NCBI GenBank assembly: GCA_047495785.1 | Contig: JBLDXI010000032.1 | Location: 2,976,001 to 3,040,000, forward strand | DNA: 64,000 bases | Reading direction: 5' to 3' | Origin: Lepidodermella squamata | Lineage: Eukaryota > Gastrotricha | Shown here: positions 10,829-20,964 of the stretch, piece by piece | Position numbering within the stretch: the first letter of the stretch is position 1 | Layout: every line of letters starts with the position of its first letter | Notes under the pieces: model-generated | What the model was told of the DNA's origin: nothing | Databases searched by the model: none | What the model saw: the letters and a program-made list of their open reading frames with translations, nothing else | Program-made: the position numbers and the translations under genes

Positions 10829-12913
10829 ATGATTTTCCATCTAATGTCATGGTTACCCGTATTTTTAATGGGCGTTGCTGCCTCAGATGAACAAAACCTC
10901 AACTGCGAATCAGCAAGTAAACTCAATTCAAGGGCAAGCCGGAGATAATCTTTATTTTTTCTGGTTTTAGATGTCACGGAAAGCGACGTATTTCGACTGT
11001 TGAATGATCTACATCCTTTTTACAACAAGGATGCGAGGCCCGTACTTAACCCGTTGAAACCGATCCTGATCAAGCTGGATCTAACGCTTTTCAGCATTAA
11101 AGATTTTGTGAATAATTGTTCACACGTATTTTCCAAGTTATTTTCATCGGTTTTTCTAAAAATAGGATGAACTCCGAGGAGATGTGCTTTTCCTTGGATT
11201 CTTTTCAATGGTGAGCTCTGATTTCATACAATTTTATGACCCAAATGCAAAATGCAATGTCGCTTAATCTGAAGCCACTTTTTGAGGTGTTGGGAGGCTT
11301 GCCCGTGTGAAAATAGCATAAACAATTCAAGTAAAAATTCTATCTTAAAAAATTTCATAGAGCAACCAGAGCTAAAGGCTTATGCAATATACTTTTACAG
11401 CCATAGAGAATAGAGAATAGAGTTAATAGAGTTACGGATTCCTTTCAACTGTTTGTAGATGAAACCGATCCCCTTAGATTAAAATAAAAAAATAAAAATT
11501 CCATGATGGGGGATAGTGGGTATAGCGCGTGGAAAAACACCATTTTTTACATGTAAACATGCATGCGCGACTTTCAAAAAGATCCGCCATAATGAAATTT
11601 TACGAAATCGGCAAAAGAATTAAAACTTCTAGTTTCCAATAGGAGTTTCATCTCTGGTAACTCTATTCTCTATGTTTACAGCATTGGTCAGACCAGTTTC
11701 TCGTTTGGGATCATCATTACCCGCATTCCTGTGTAAAATGGTTGATCGTATCTGATAGCCGACCAGTCTGGCGACCGAAAATTTCTGTTATTAGCAACCA
11801 ACAGGCGGAAATTCGGCAGGAAATCGAGGCGAGCGCAGTATCGCTAGAACGCGATGGCAGCGCTGCGTTCTACCCTGGTGGCCTATTCTCCTCCAACTGC
11901 GAGGTTGACGTGACCTACTTTCCATACGACACACAAACGTGTTATATCTACATCGAGGATGTGATGTACGGCGTTGAATTGGTCCAATTCGTACTTGCTG
12001 ATCCGCCATTCATTCAAGACATCAACTATTGGCAGGATAACAGAATGTGGCATATAGTTAGCAACAAATCGCAACTCTTGAATGCACGCTACCACCCTTA
12101 TGAATACAGTCGAGCTGAATTTAGGGTAGAATTGCGGCGGAAACCACTATTTTTCGCCGTCAACATCGTATTGCCTGGCTTGGTCATCTCAGCGGTTGAA
12201 TTTGTTGTATTCACCCTGCCTAAAGTTGACGTGACAAGGCTTTATCTATCCCTGAGTTGTTTATTGTCCTATTCAATTTACCAGGTAACGATTTTACAGA
12301 AATTACGCATCATTTTGAGCTGATTTTCCTTCAAATTTAGGCAATGATTTTCGGCGACTTGCCTCGAAATGGCAACACAGTACCACTTATTTCAATTTAC
12401 ATCGGTCTTCAGATGGCTTACATAGGTGTGATTGTAATTTTGGGCGAAGGTATCATTTTTCTGATATCAAACATGGCGTCATCGACAACACAGGCCATGG
12501 TAATTATATTTGTCCGGGATTTCGCTGAAATTTTAATACTTTTTGTACTCGAAAAGGTTAAACCGCCGGCTTGTTTGTTCAAAGTACTGATACTACTCGG
12601 CAGGCTGGTGTTTGTTCGGTGCGAAAGCGATTTGATAACTGCGTATCGCATGAGTGAAATCGATGGCAAGGCCCTTGTTTACGGTAAAATGTCTGAAGCT
12701 GTGTTTGCCTTCAGCTACACCACGACGAAGGGTGCGTTTTATCGGAGGAAGAAACCAGCAGGATCCAACGGTGAACTGTCCGATAACGAACTGGTGGGAA
12801 ACCGAATTTGGATGTTCATGACAACTGTCATCGATCGTTACATATTGCTGTGGTACTTATTAACGACGTTACTAACACCAATCGGACTTTTTATCTTATC
12901 GCCTAAATATTAA
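10829..12913 (+). CDS. Cys-loop ligand-gated ion channel subunit C
   Basis: 462-residue subunit. Exons: 10829-10916, 10971-11107, 11166-11210, 11682-12284, 12341-12499, 12557-12913; all phases agree. Signal peptide PVFLMGVAAS, NCES shortly after it, WRPKISVIS, Cys loop CEVDVTYFPYDTQTC, M1 LFFAVNIVLPGLVISAVE, M2 VTRLYLSLSCLLSYSIY, M3 YIGLQMAYIGVIVILGEG, long M3-M4 loop, M4 YILLWYLLTTLLTPIGLF. The third intron is 471 bp, against about 55 bp in gene A, because a 273-bp MITE sits exactly at its 3' end (see findings). The last exon is identical in protein sequence to gene D except for the C-terminal few residues, while the ligand-binding domain is well diverged. Confidence 0.92.
11402..11674. mobile_element. 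hAT-like MITE at a splice acceptor, with 8-bp target duplication
   Basis: A 273-bp element in intron 3 of channel gene C. Left end CATAGAGAATAGAG and right end CTCTATTCTCTATG are inverted repeats. Direct repeats TTTACAGC flank it at 11394-11401 and 11675-11682, an 8-bp target-site duplication as expected for hAT elements. The target is the intron's own 3' splice site, so the acceptor TTTACAG|C exists on both sides of the insert. There is no coding capacity. Related partial copies lie at 2787-3026 and around 42176-42961. Confidence 0.9.
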
Positions 12914-14566
12914 AAAAAATCTATAATTTTTTCTTTTAGTTCAAGAAAGTGATTTGTGTTTGCGGTTCGTCTGATTTGAGGAAAAAACACGTTTCCCAAT
13001 TATTAGTACCAATGTGATTAGTATCACTCATCTTTTCATTGTCTTCTGCCGGCGATTTCACGATGTTTCCCGAACCCATCTATGAAAATACACTGGTCTG
13101 AAAATAGTAAAGAATGCGCATTTCTTCAAATAATTGCGTTTTCAGCTAATGATCACGAGGTTAATCAATTCTTCAATCCATTCAATTCAGCTTCAATTCA
13201 ATGGCGCACCTGGTTGATTGGCCAATTTCGAGGGAAAAAAGAAAACCAGTCCTTCTAATTTAAAAATCATTAAAACAAAATTGTAATTTGAATTACGGAT
13301 TAAGATAGGAGATGCTATATGTTAAAGAGAAGGTTTCTGGTTGCACCTGCATGCTCAATGAAAGATGACCCAAAATAGCAAAGACCTTCCCTATATGTAT
13401 ATAGTTGGCTCCAAGCACAGCCTTGTAAGTGTGAAAGCCATATTTAGACTAACACTTACAGAGTCACTGGGCCAGTAGATGTTCGTTAAGCGTGAGTCCC
13501 TACCGTCAAAAACGTCGAATTCACTCATATTTCAATGATAAAAAAGCAGAGCAAGTGACTCTTAATTCCAGGGTTGTGAGTTCGAGCCCCACATCGGGCG
13601 GCTGTACATTTTTGGCAACATCGCAGGATTCAGCTTCAACATTTTCGAAAAAACTAGCTTCCTGGCAGGGTATCGAATGTTGGAAACAGCGTTGGAAACA
13701 GGTCGACCGGCGCCGTTCCCGGTCCGTTCCAGGTCCGGTATGGGTCTCAAAAAACGCCACCGGTAGGCCGGGAAAAGTGGAATTTTCAACTTAGCAGGCT
13801 GGGCGTGGGAAAAATGAAAAAAAAACGCATTGCCTGTGAAATAATTAGGTACGTTTTATTCGCTAAATTTTCCAGAATTTCTCCAATTCTCTATATTTTT
13901 CCGAAATTGTTTCGATATTTCACAATATTTACCTGTGTGATGTTGTGTATGGCCTTTGTTGAAACCATTTTGGCAGTTTGACGCCTTCACACGTGGGCGA
14001 TCGCCGTTGCTGGAGCATTGGCTTTCAACAGCAGCTTGACCTGCTGTTTCTCTTTATCGTTGAGTCGGCGGACAAATGCGAAACGTGCGAATTTAATCGG
14101 GTCGTCGTCGTGCTTGTGGCGGCAAATCAGTTTATTTCACTTCAACGGTGCCGTCACCTCGAATCGCGGTGTTGATAGCCAGCAGGGCAATTTCCGTAAG
14201 GCACCAGGTCCTTACCCTTTCGACTACCCGGTTTCAGCGAAGCGCAACGCATTTTAATAACGTGTGCGCATCGGCGAGCGAATACGGCGGTGGGCTTCAG
14301 TTGACTTGAATCGCATAGGTTGCCGAGTTTCAATGATATGTTCTAGGTGCTCGGCTTGGAAAAATGTCGCAAACTTTCATCTTTATAACTTAAAAATCAT
14401 TATAGCAATTGATATAGCCGTTATGATTTCATCTCATCTTTTGCATTCTCTCACCTTCCTGCTCTTTTCAGATAGGGCGCACCTAATCCAGCTTAACAAT
14501 ATTGCTTGAATGATGACATTATTCAAAACGCGGTCATTTTATGTAAAATTAAATAGATTTGGACAG
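12914..14566. other. Spacer between channel genes C and D
   Basis: No complete gene recognised. It contains a degraded tRNA-Lys-like sequence (13537-13601) and, on the minus strand around 14177-13980, a short coding-like stretch rich in charged residues (HDDDPIKFARFAF, then RRLNDKEKQQVKLLLKANA) ending in a stop at about 13980. I do not recognise the family. In-frame stops lie just upstream, so it looks like a relic of an inserted gene or transposon. Confidence 0.4.
13537..13601 (+). pseudogene. tRNA-Lys(CTT)-derived remnant
   Basis: The 3' two-thirds of a lysine tRNA is recognisable: GACTCTTAATTCC contains a CTT anticodon loop, followed by a variable loop, the T-arm with GTTCGAGCC (B box) and the acceptor strand TCGGGCG. 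The 5' acceptor strand CGCCCGA and a proper D-arm are missing (replaced by AATGATAAAAAAGCAGAGC), so it cannot fold as a functional tRNA. It is either a tRNA pseudogene or the head of a tRNA-derived SINE. Confidence 0.6.
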
Positions 14567-14723
14567 AGATTTACGGCGCCCGGCGAATTTACTGGCTTAG
14601 CGAAAAGGTGGCGCCAACGCTGGTCACTTTTACCGATGGTTTCGTTTTCGCTCTCATGACAGCTTCGTCGCTTTTAGCTTGCTTTTCGGTTATGATTGCA
14701 ATTTTATCGAGTTGAATAACAAC
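14567..14723 (+). pseudogene. Duplicated 3' fragment of channel gene B
   Basis: Nearly identical to the end of gene B (about 10536-10679): the CGGCGAAT-TTACTGGCTTAGCG stretch, the coding sequence for M4 and the same stop codon and 3' flank, including AAATAAAGTTCTCGAA. It lacks the rest of gene B and is a by-product of the tandem duplication that made gene D from gene C. There is no start codon or signal peptide, so it is presumed non-functional. Confidence 0.88.
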
Positions 14724-14866
14724 GCCTATACCCTTGAAAATTAATCAAAAGAACCAAGTCAAATAAAGTTCTCGAATGTTAGCATCCGAAGTTTCAATCA
14801 ATACGTAGTAGCAACAACTTGTTTGACGCTTGAATATATTTAACCTCAAGATTTATACCTATTGAG

Positions 14867-16868
14867 ATGATTTTTCCCTTGATATCATGCTTATCTATAT
14901 TTTTAATAAGCGTTGCTGCCTCAGATGAAAAAAACTTAAACTGCGAATCAGCAAGTAAAAAAATTCAATGGCAGTCCGGAGAAAATGATTAATGAGATTA
15001 TTTTTCTGGTCTCAGATGTCACGGAGAACGATGTATTCCAGCTGCTGGAAGATATAAATCCTCGTTACAGAAAGGATGCGAGGCCCATTCGTAACCCACT
15101 GAAACCGATCTTGGTCACGTTGGAACTAATACTTTACAGCATCGAAGATTTTGTGAATTTTTCAAACTGCTTATTATGCCTGTTATTTTCATTGGTTTTT
15201 GTAAAAAATAGGATGAACTCCGGGGCGATGTGATTTTCCGAGGATTCTTTATATTGGTAAACTCTTATTTCATGAAATTTCATGACGCTGTTCTTCCAAA
15301 TAATTAGGGTAAGGTTGCCTAAATCTGCATAAACACTTTTATCAAACGCTTTTCATTCCATAAGAACAGAGTTCTTCGGGCTCATGTTTTGGCAATAAAC
15401 AGTAAAAACCCATTCCAGTAATCCCACTAAATTCAACGGCGCTTAGTTTTTTGATATTCCCGATCGACTTCGATTATCGATTCCGATTTTTTCTATCAAT
15501 TTTTACAGCGAAATTATGATATTGGGGATTTAATAGGAATTTAGGAAATTTTGAGTTTCTGCGCAGGAAGCTCTGCATGTTTTGCAGTCCTGCATAATTA
15601 TCAGGCAAATTTTTTGATAGAATAATTTTACAGCGTTGGACGGACGAGTTTCTCGTTTGGAACAATCACTTTCCGCATTCCTGTGTAACATGGTTAACGA
15701 TAACTGATAGCCGACCAATCTGGCGACCGACGGTCTCTATTGTTAGCAACAAGGAGCTGGAAGTAAGGCAACAAATCGAGGCTGGCCAAGTAGTACTAAA
15801 TAGCGATGGCGTGGCCGCAATTTTCCCTAATGGCCTTTTTTCTACGAGCTGCGAGGTTGACGTGACCTACTTTCCGTTTGACACGCAAACGTGTTCTATC
15901 TACGTCGAGGACGTGTTGTTCTCCGTTGACACTTTTATAATCGTACTTGCTGATCCGCCATTCTCTCCAGACCCTCACTATTGGGAAGAAAACAGAATGT
16001 GGCGGATAGTAAGCAACAAATCGCAAATATCTAATGTATATTATGACCCTTTTGACTATACTCGAGCCATCTTTACCTTGGAATTGCGGCGGAAACCACT
16101 ATTTTTCGCCGTCAACATCGTATTGCCTGGCTTGGTCATCTCAGCGGTTGAATTGGTTGTATTCACCCTGCCTAAAGTTGACGTGACCAGGCTTTATCTG
16201 TCACTGAGTTGTTTATTGTCCTATTCAATTTACCAGGTAATGTTTCGCCGGAATCTCCGCAAGACAATTTTATTCGATTTTCCTTGAATTTCAGGCAATG
16301 ATCTTCGGTGATTTGCCGCGAAATGGCAACACTGTTCCACTTATTTCAATTTACATCGCCCTACAGATGGCTTACATAGGTGTGATTGTAATTTTAGGCG
16401 AGGGTATCATTTTTCTGATATCCAACATGGCGTCATCGACAACACAGGCCATGGTAATAATATTTTCTCCGAGATTCCGCTGTAATTTTATTACTTGTAC
16501 TTTAAAAGGTTAAACCGCCGGCTTGTTTGTTCAAAGTACTGATACTACTCGGCAGGCTGGTGTTTGTTCGGTGCGAAAGCGATTTGATAACTGCGTATCG
16601 CATGAGTGAAATCGATGGCAAGGCCCTTGTTTACGGAAAAATGTCTGAAGCCGTGTTTGCCTTCAGCTACACGACTACAAAGGGTGCGTTTTACCGGAGA
16701 AAGAAACCAGCAGGATCCAACGGGGAACTGTCCGATAACGAACTGGTCGGAAACCGCATTTGGATGTTCATGACAACTGTCATCGATCGCTACATATTGC
16801 TGTGGTACTTATTGACGACGTTACTGACGCCAATCGGACTTTTTATCTTATTACCTACTAAACACTGA
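14867..16868 (+). CDS. Cys-loop ligand-gated ion channel subunit D
   Basis: 463-residue paralogue of gene C. Exons: 14867-14954, 15016-15152, 15212-15256, 15634-16236, 16295-16453, 16509-16868; exon lengths match gene C in the first five. Features: signal peptide ending VAAS, WRPTVSIVS, Cys loop CEVDVTYFPFDTQTC, M1 LFFAVNIVLPGLVISAVE, M2 VTRLYLSLSCLLSYSIY, M4 YILLWYLLTTLLTPIGLF. The acceptor before exon 4 (ATTTTACAG|CGTTGG) is the uninterrupted version of the site hit by the MITE in gene C. The ligand-binding domain differs from C at many positions, yet exon 6 is almost the same DNA sequence. The two subunits may assemble together or with neighbours; this is inference. Confidence 0.92.
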
Positions 16869-17101
16869 AAAAGGCGGCTTATTTTATGTAGCTTTGATTT
16901 CAGCTTGAGTTTGCGGTTCTCTTTTTAAGAAAAACCAATTATTAGTAAATATTGAGTCGTTTTTTTAATATTGCGATGACTCATTACTTCATTTTCTTTC
17001 ACGAATGTTTACCGAACCCATCTATGAAAATATTGTCACACTATTAGCTCGCTATTCTTCGGAATAAAACGCCGCATTTCTTACTTCTTTGCGCCTAAAA
17101 A

Positions 17102-19052
17102 ATGAATTTCAAGAGCTTTTCATGTAGCTTTGTCATCCTATGTTTGAGTACATTGACCTCTCAGCAAGATGCCGCTAACGATGACTGTCGCAATTCAAGT
17201 TTAATAACGAATAAAAGGAGGGAATTTTTAGTAATTGCCATGTTTTTTCCGCAGAAATTTCGGAGGCAGACGTGTACGCGTATCTCGCAGCGAAAAATCC
17301 GCACTACAACAGAAATGCGCGACCGAAGCGAAATTGGACCGAGCCTATCGATGTTACCATCTCGTTATTTCTCTACAGCATCGATGAATTCGTAATTTCG
17401 AGCAATTTAACTTCATCTCATGTCATGAATTGCCATAACCAACTAGGATGAACCTACTGCAACGTTAATATTGGATGGTTTTATACATACGGTAATTAAA
17501 ATTTAAAATCCACCTTAAAAATGATATTAGGTTTTATTATTCGTACTTGAACGGCTTTACGCTTACGTAATATTCGAAATTTCTTTACGATAATATTCAG
17601 CATTTAAAACTGAGTAAGGATCCTATCTCATCTAGAAGACTGATATAACTTGGCCTTGCCAAATTTGCAAGAAAAATCAGGAGGCTTTCCCTATTTTCAT
17701 TACGTTTGATCTAAGGTTCGGGACCTTTTAGGTTTCCTGAGCTTTTCAACCCTAATTTCATGTTTTTGCCTGCAAATTTGATTACGACTTTTACGAAAAG
17801 TATGAATATTACGGCTCATTATTATTTGTATTTCAGAAGTGGTATGATGAATTTTACGTTTGGAACGACACGTTTCCCGAGAAATGTGTCGGATGGTTGG
17901 CGATCGATGATTTTCCGATATGGCGACCCGATTTTCGAGTAGCTACAAATCACAGACCGGAATTTAATGCGGAACTCGCGCATTCCAAGGTCATTTTACA
18001 TAGTTCAGGAAAGGCCAAGTACTACCCAAGTGGCTTGATAACCACTAATTGTGAACTCGATATGGCACTATTCCCTTTCGACAGTCAAATGTGCTCCATA
18101 ACAGTCGATTCTTTCCTTATGGATGAAACAATGCAAAAGCTAAAATTGAAAAATAACCCATTCGCTCGTGATAAGTTTCACTGGAAAGAAAACCGACTGT
18201 GGGAACTTGTCGAAAACATCTCCATAATCTCTCCAGTTTGCTACGACGATGAATATACATACAGTCGAGTGCTTTTCAATCTGGTTCTCGCGCGAAAACC
18301 GCTGTTCTACGTAGTGAATGTCATTTTGCCAAGCATTGTTATCGCTCTTGTTGAAATCGTTGTTTTCGCCCTGCCGAAAACTGACGTCACAAGGCTGTAT
18401 CTTTCGATGAATTGCTTGCTGGCCTACTCGGTTTTTCAATCGATGATTCTTGGCGATATGCCGAGAAGTGGCCACAAAACGCCTTTGATAACGATTTACA
18501 TCAACCTCCAAATGGCTTACATTGGAATCAACATCATCCTAGGAGAAGGTTTGGTCTTTATGATTGCAAATAAGGCTGTAACCAAGGAAAAGATGGTAAA
18601 TTTCATGAAGCAAAATGAATTTATTTTTTCATTTAATTGAAAATTAGACTCGACCTCCTGCATGGCTTTACAGAATAGCAAGGAGAATGGGTCCAATAGT
18701 TCTCCATTCATGGCTGCAACAAGAGCGGAAAAGAAGCTTAGGATTCCTCTATCAATCGACCCCGACTTCAGTTTCAACATTCGCGAGTGTTCTATGGACA
18801 ATCCCCATCAACGCCACAGCCCTCCCGATACCAGATCGAAAGAAAAGCATTGTTGTACTCGAGCAGAACGACGTGTTGAATGACGAGATGAAAGGCGCTA
18901 ATAATCGCGCGTGGCTTTTTATTGCCGAGGTCATCGACCGGTGCATTTTCACATTTTATGTCGCATCTCTTGTAATTATCCCTATCATGCTTTTTCTTGT
19001 GGCCCCGCCTCTAGCTAAGGCCATCAATCCACCATATCTCAGGAGCGAGTGA
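17102..19052 (+). CDS. Cys-loop ligand-gated ion channel subunit E
   Basis: 480-residue subunit. Exons: 17102-17198, 17255-17391, 17447-17491, 17837-18595, 18648-19052; phases agree. Signal peptide FVILCLSTLTSQQ, WRPDFRVAT, Cys loop CELDMALFPFDSQMC, M1 LFYVVNVILPSIVIALVE, M2 VTRLYLSMNCLLAYSVF, M3 YINLQMAYIGINIILGEG, M4 CIFTFYVASLVIIPIMLF. The intron that separates M2 from the M2-M3 linker in A, C, D and G is missing here: YSVFQSMILGD is read through without interruption, a clean intron loss. The M3-M4 loop is the longest of the array and rich in Ser, Thr and basic residues. Confidence 0.92.
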
Positions 19053-19250
19053 CGATGGCATTTATATCGATCTTTTAGTTATTTAGTTTAATCAATACAA
19101 AATTGAGGTGGAATTTTCCAGTAATTTTTTAACGTTGTCAAACAAAAAAACTGAAAAAACAGCGGAAGCTTCTGAATATTTGCTTATCCATTGATCGTTA
19201 TAAAATAAAAATCTGCAGGCAGTAATTTTGTCTCTCGACCTCAAAGCTAC

Positions 19251-20902
19251 ATGGTACCTCCGCTGTTGTCCATTAGAAGCGCGATTTCTTTGTGTTTTTT
19301 GCGAGAAATCTTCGCACTTACTAAGTCGCAGTCAATTTCCACAACGTTAAAACCAGCAGTTAATTTAACAGAACTTTGCCAGCCGATAAGTGAGTTTAAG
19401 CGATAAAAAATCTAGAAAAAGTTATTGAAAATTCAATTGCATAGATCACATTTCTGAAAGCGATATTTTCGCCTATTTGGAACAGCAAAACCCAACTTAT
19501 AGAGCGGAGGCAAGGCCGAAGAAAAATGCCCGCGAGCCTGTTGTAGTAACAATATCTATGTATTTGATGGCGATTAAAGATTTCGTATGAGTTTTCATTT
19601 TTTCCGTTTAATTCATTCAAAAGTAGTTTTAATAGGTTGAACATGACGGGACGCTTATTTTGGATGGCTACATGTCCCTATCGTGGTATGACGACTACCT
19701 GGTTTGGAATCACAGTTACCCTCATAATTGCGTGGGTTGGGTCGTTTACCGCGAACGAGTATGGCACCCTGATGTATTATTCACTACTAATACGTAGGCT
19801 ATTTCTGACCTTAACAGCCTCCAATTTTTCGTAAATATATTTTACAAAGAGTCGGAGAGATTCGTGATGAATTGATGAACGGCAAGGTGATGGTTTTTAG
19901 CGATGGTCGATCTGAATCTTACCCAGCTGGGCAAATAACTAGCAATTGCGAGCTGGATCTCGTGCTATTTCCTTTTGATGTTCAGGTCTGAAAACTCATG
20001 ATAGTCGAAGATTTTAATTCCTCCATTGCTCAGAGGTGTGATATAACGCTTGATAGTTGGAATTACGACGCGAGCCAAATGTCGCTTGTCGCCGGTTCCG
20101 AGCGCATTTACCGCGTCGATAATTTTTGGGTTGAAAACCGGCAATGGGAGATAATCGACAACTTTTCGACTGTGCTATCCGTTGATTACTCGAGCGCTGT
20201 GCCTTACCACAGGGGCTTTTTCAGCCTCCTCCTTAAACGGAAACCTCTCTTCTTCTACGTCAACGTCATAATACCCGGCATTCTTATAGCCGTTGTAGAA
20301 CTGGTCATTTTCGTACTGCCGAATACTGAAGTTGCGAAAATAGCGATTTCAGTCACGTGCCTACTGGCGTATTCCGTTTTTCAAAGTATGGTACTTAGCG
20401 ACCACCATCTCGTGAGAGTACGTAGATGGGCTACATTTGGAATAATTGCCATTCTTGAGAGGGCATTATTGATAATGATCGGAGGGGTAGTACACATTCG
20501 TGAGAGTACGTAGATGGGCTACATTGGAAATGCATTCTGGGGGGCGTTTTCTATCTCTGCCACAGAACTGCTTCGATTAAGGTGGGTTTGTGATTTATTC
20601 GATTTGTTTCTTACTGTTTTCCTATTATCTCATCATAGCATGGTCCTTCGGTTCGTACTCTCAATTTTTTCGTTCGACTGGGTCGAATATTCGCGATTGA
20701 AGTTCCGGAAGACAGCGTTGTCGAAAAAGCAGCGGATGATCAGCTGAACATGATGCAATGGCAATACATTGCCGACGTGCTTGATAGACTGATGTTCTGG
20801 GCGTATTTGCTCGCCATTATCATTACGCCATTAGTTTTATTCATGATTTTACCCGGGTTGATGACTCAACTAGACTCACTTCCGAGACCAAATACAGATT
20901 GA
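19251..20902 (+). pseudogene. Cys-loop channel subunit F, disrupted between M2 and M3
   Basis: Most of the gene is intact. Exons: 19251-19389, 19445-19584, 19636-19793, 19850-19985, 20034 to about 20400, then a last exon ending at 20902. WHPDVLFTT, Cys loop CELDLVLFPFDVQRC, M1 LFFYVNVIIPGILIAVVE, M2 VAKIAISVTCLLAYSVF and M4 YLLAIIITPLVLFMIL are all readable. The intron found between YMSLS and WYDDY in the other genes is absent. Two introns not seen in the others occur inside the ligand-binding domain, one of them (19986-20033) inside the Cys loop. Between 20400 and 20560 the M2-M3 linker is lost and M3 (MGYIGIIAILGEG) can be read only with a one-base insertion and a one-base loss; a roughly 29-bp piece beginning CGTGAGAGTACG is duplicated there. 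A recent pseudogene or assembly error; expression would decide. Confidence 0.7.
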
Positions 20903-20964
20903 AAATATAAAATAAACATTCGATAATGGTGGAATGTCAAAAACAGCTGGAATTTTCGAAAATT

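Noticed and set aside
19981-20033. Premature stop (FDVQV then TGA) taken as proof that channel gene F is dead at the Cys loop
   Set aside because: A 48-bp GT-AG intron here joins FDVQ to RCDITL and restores the 13-residue Cys loop, so this stop is intronic; only the M2-M3 lesion remains.
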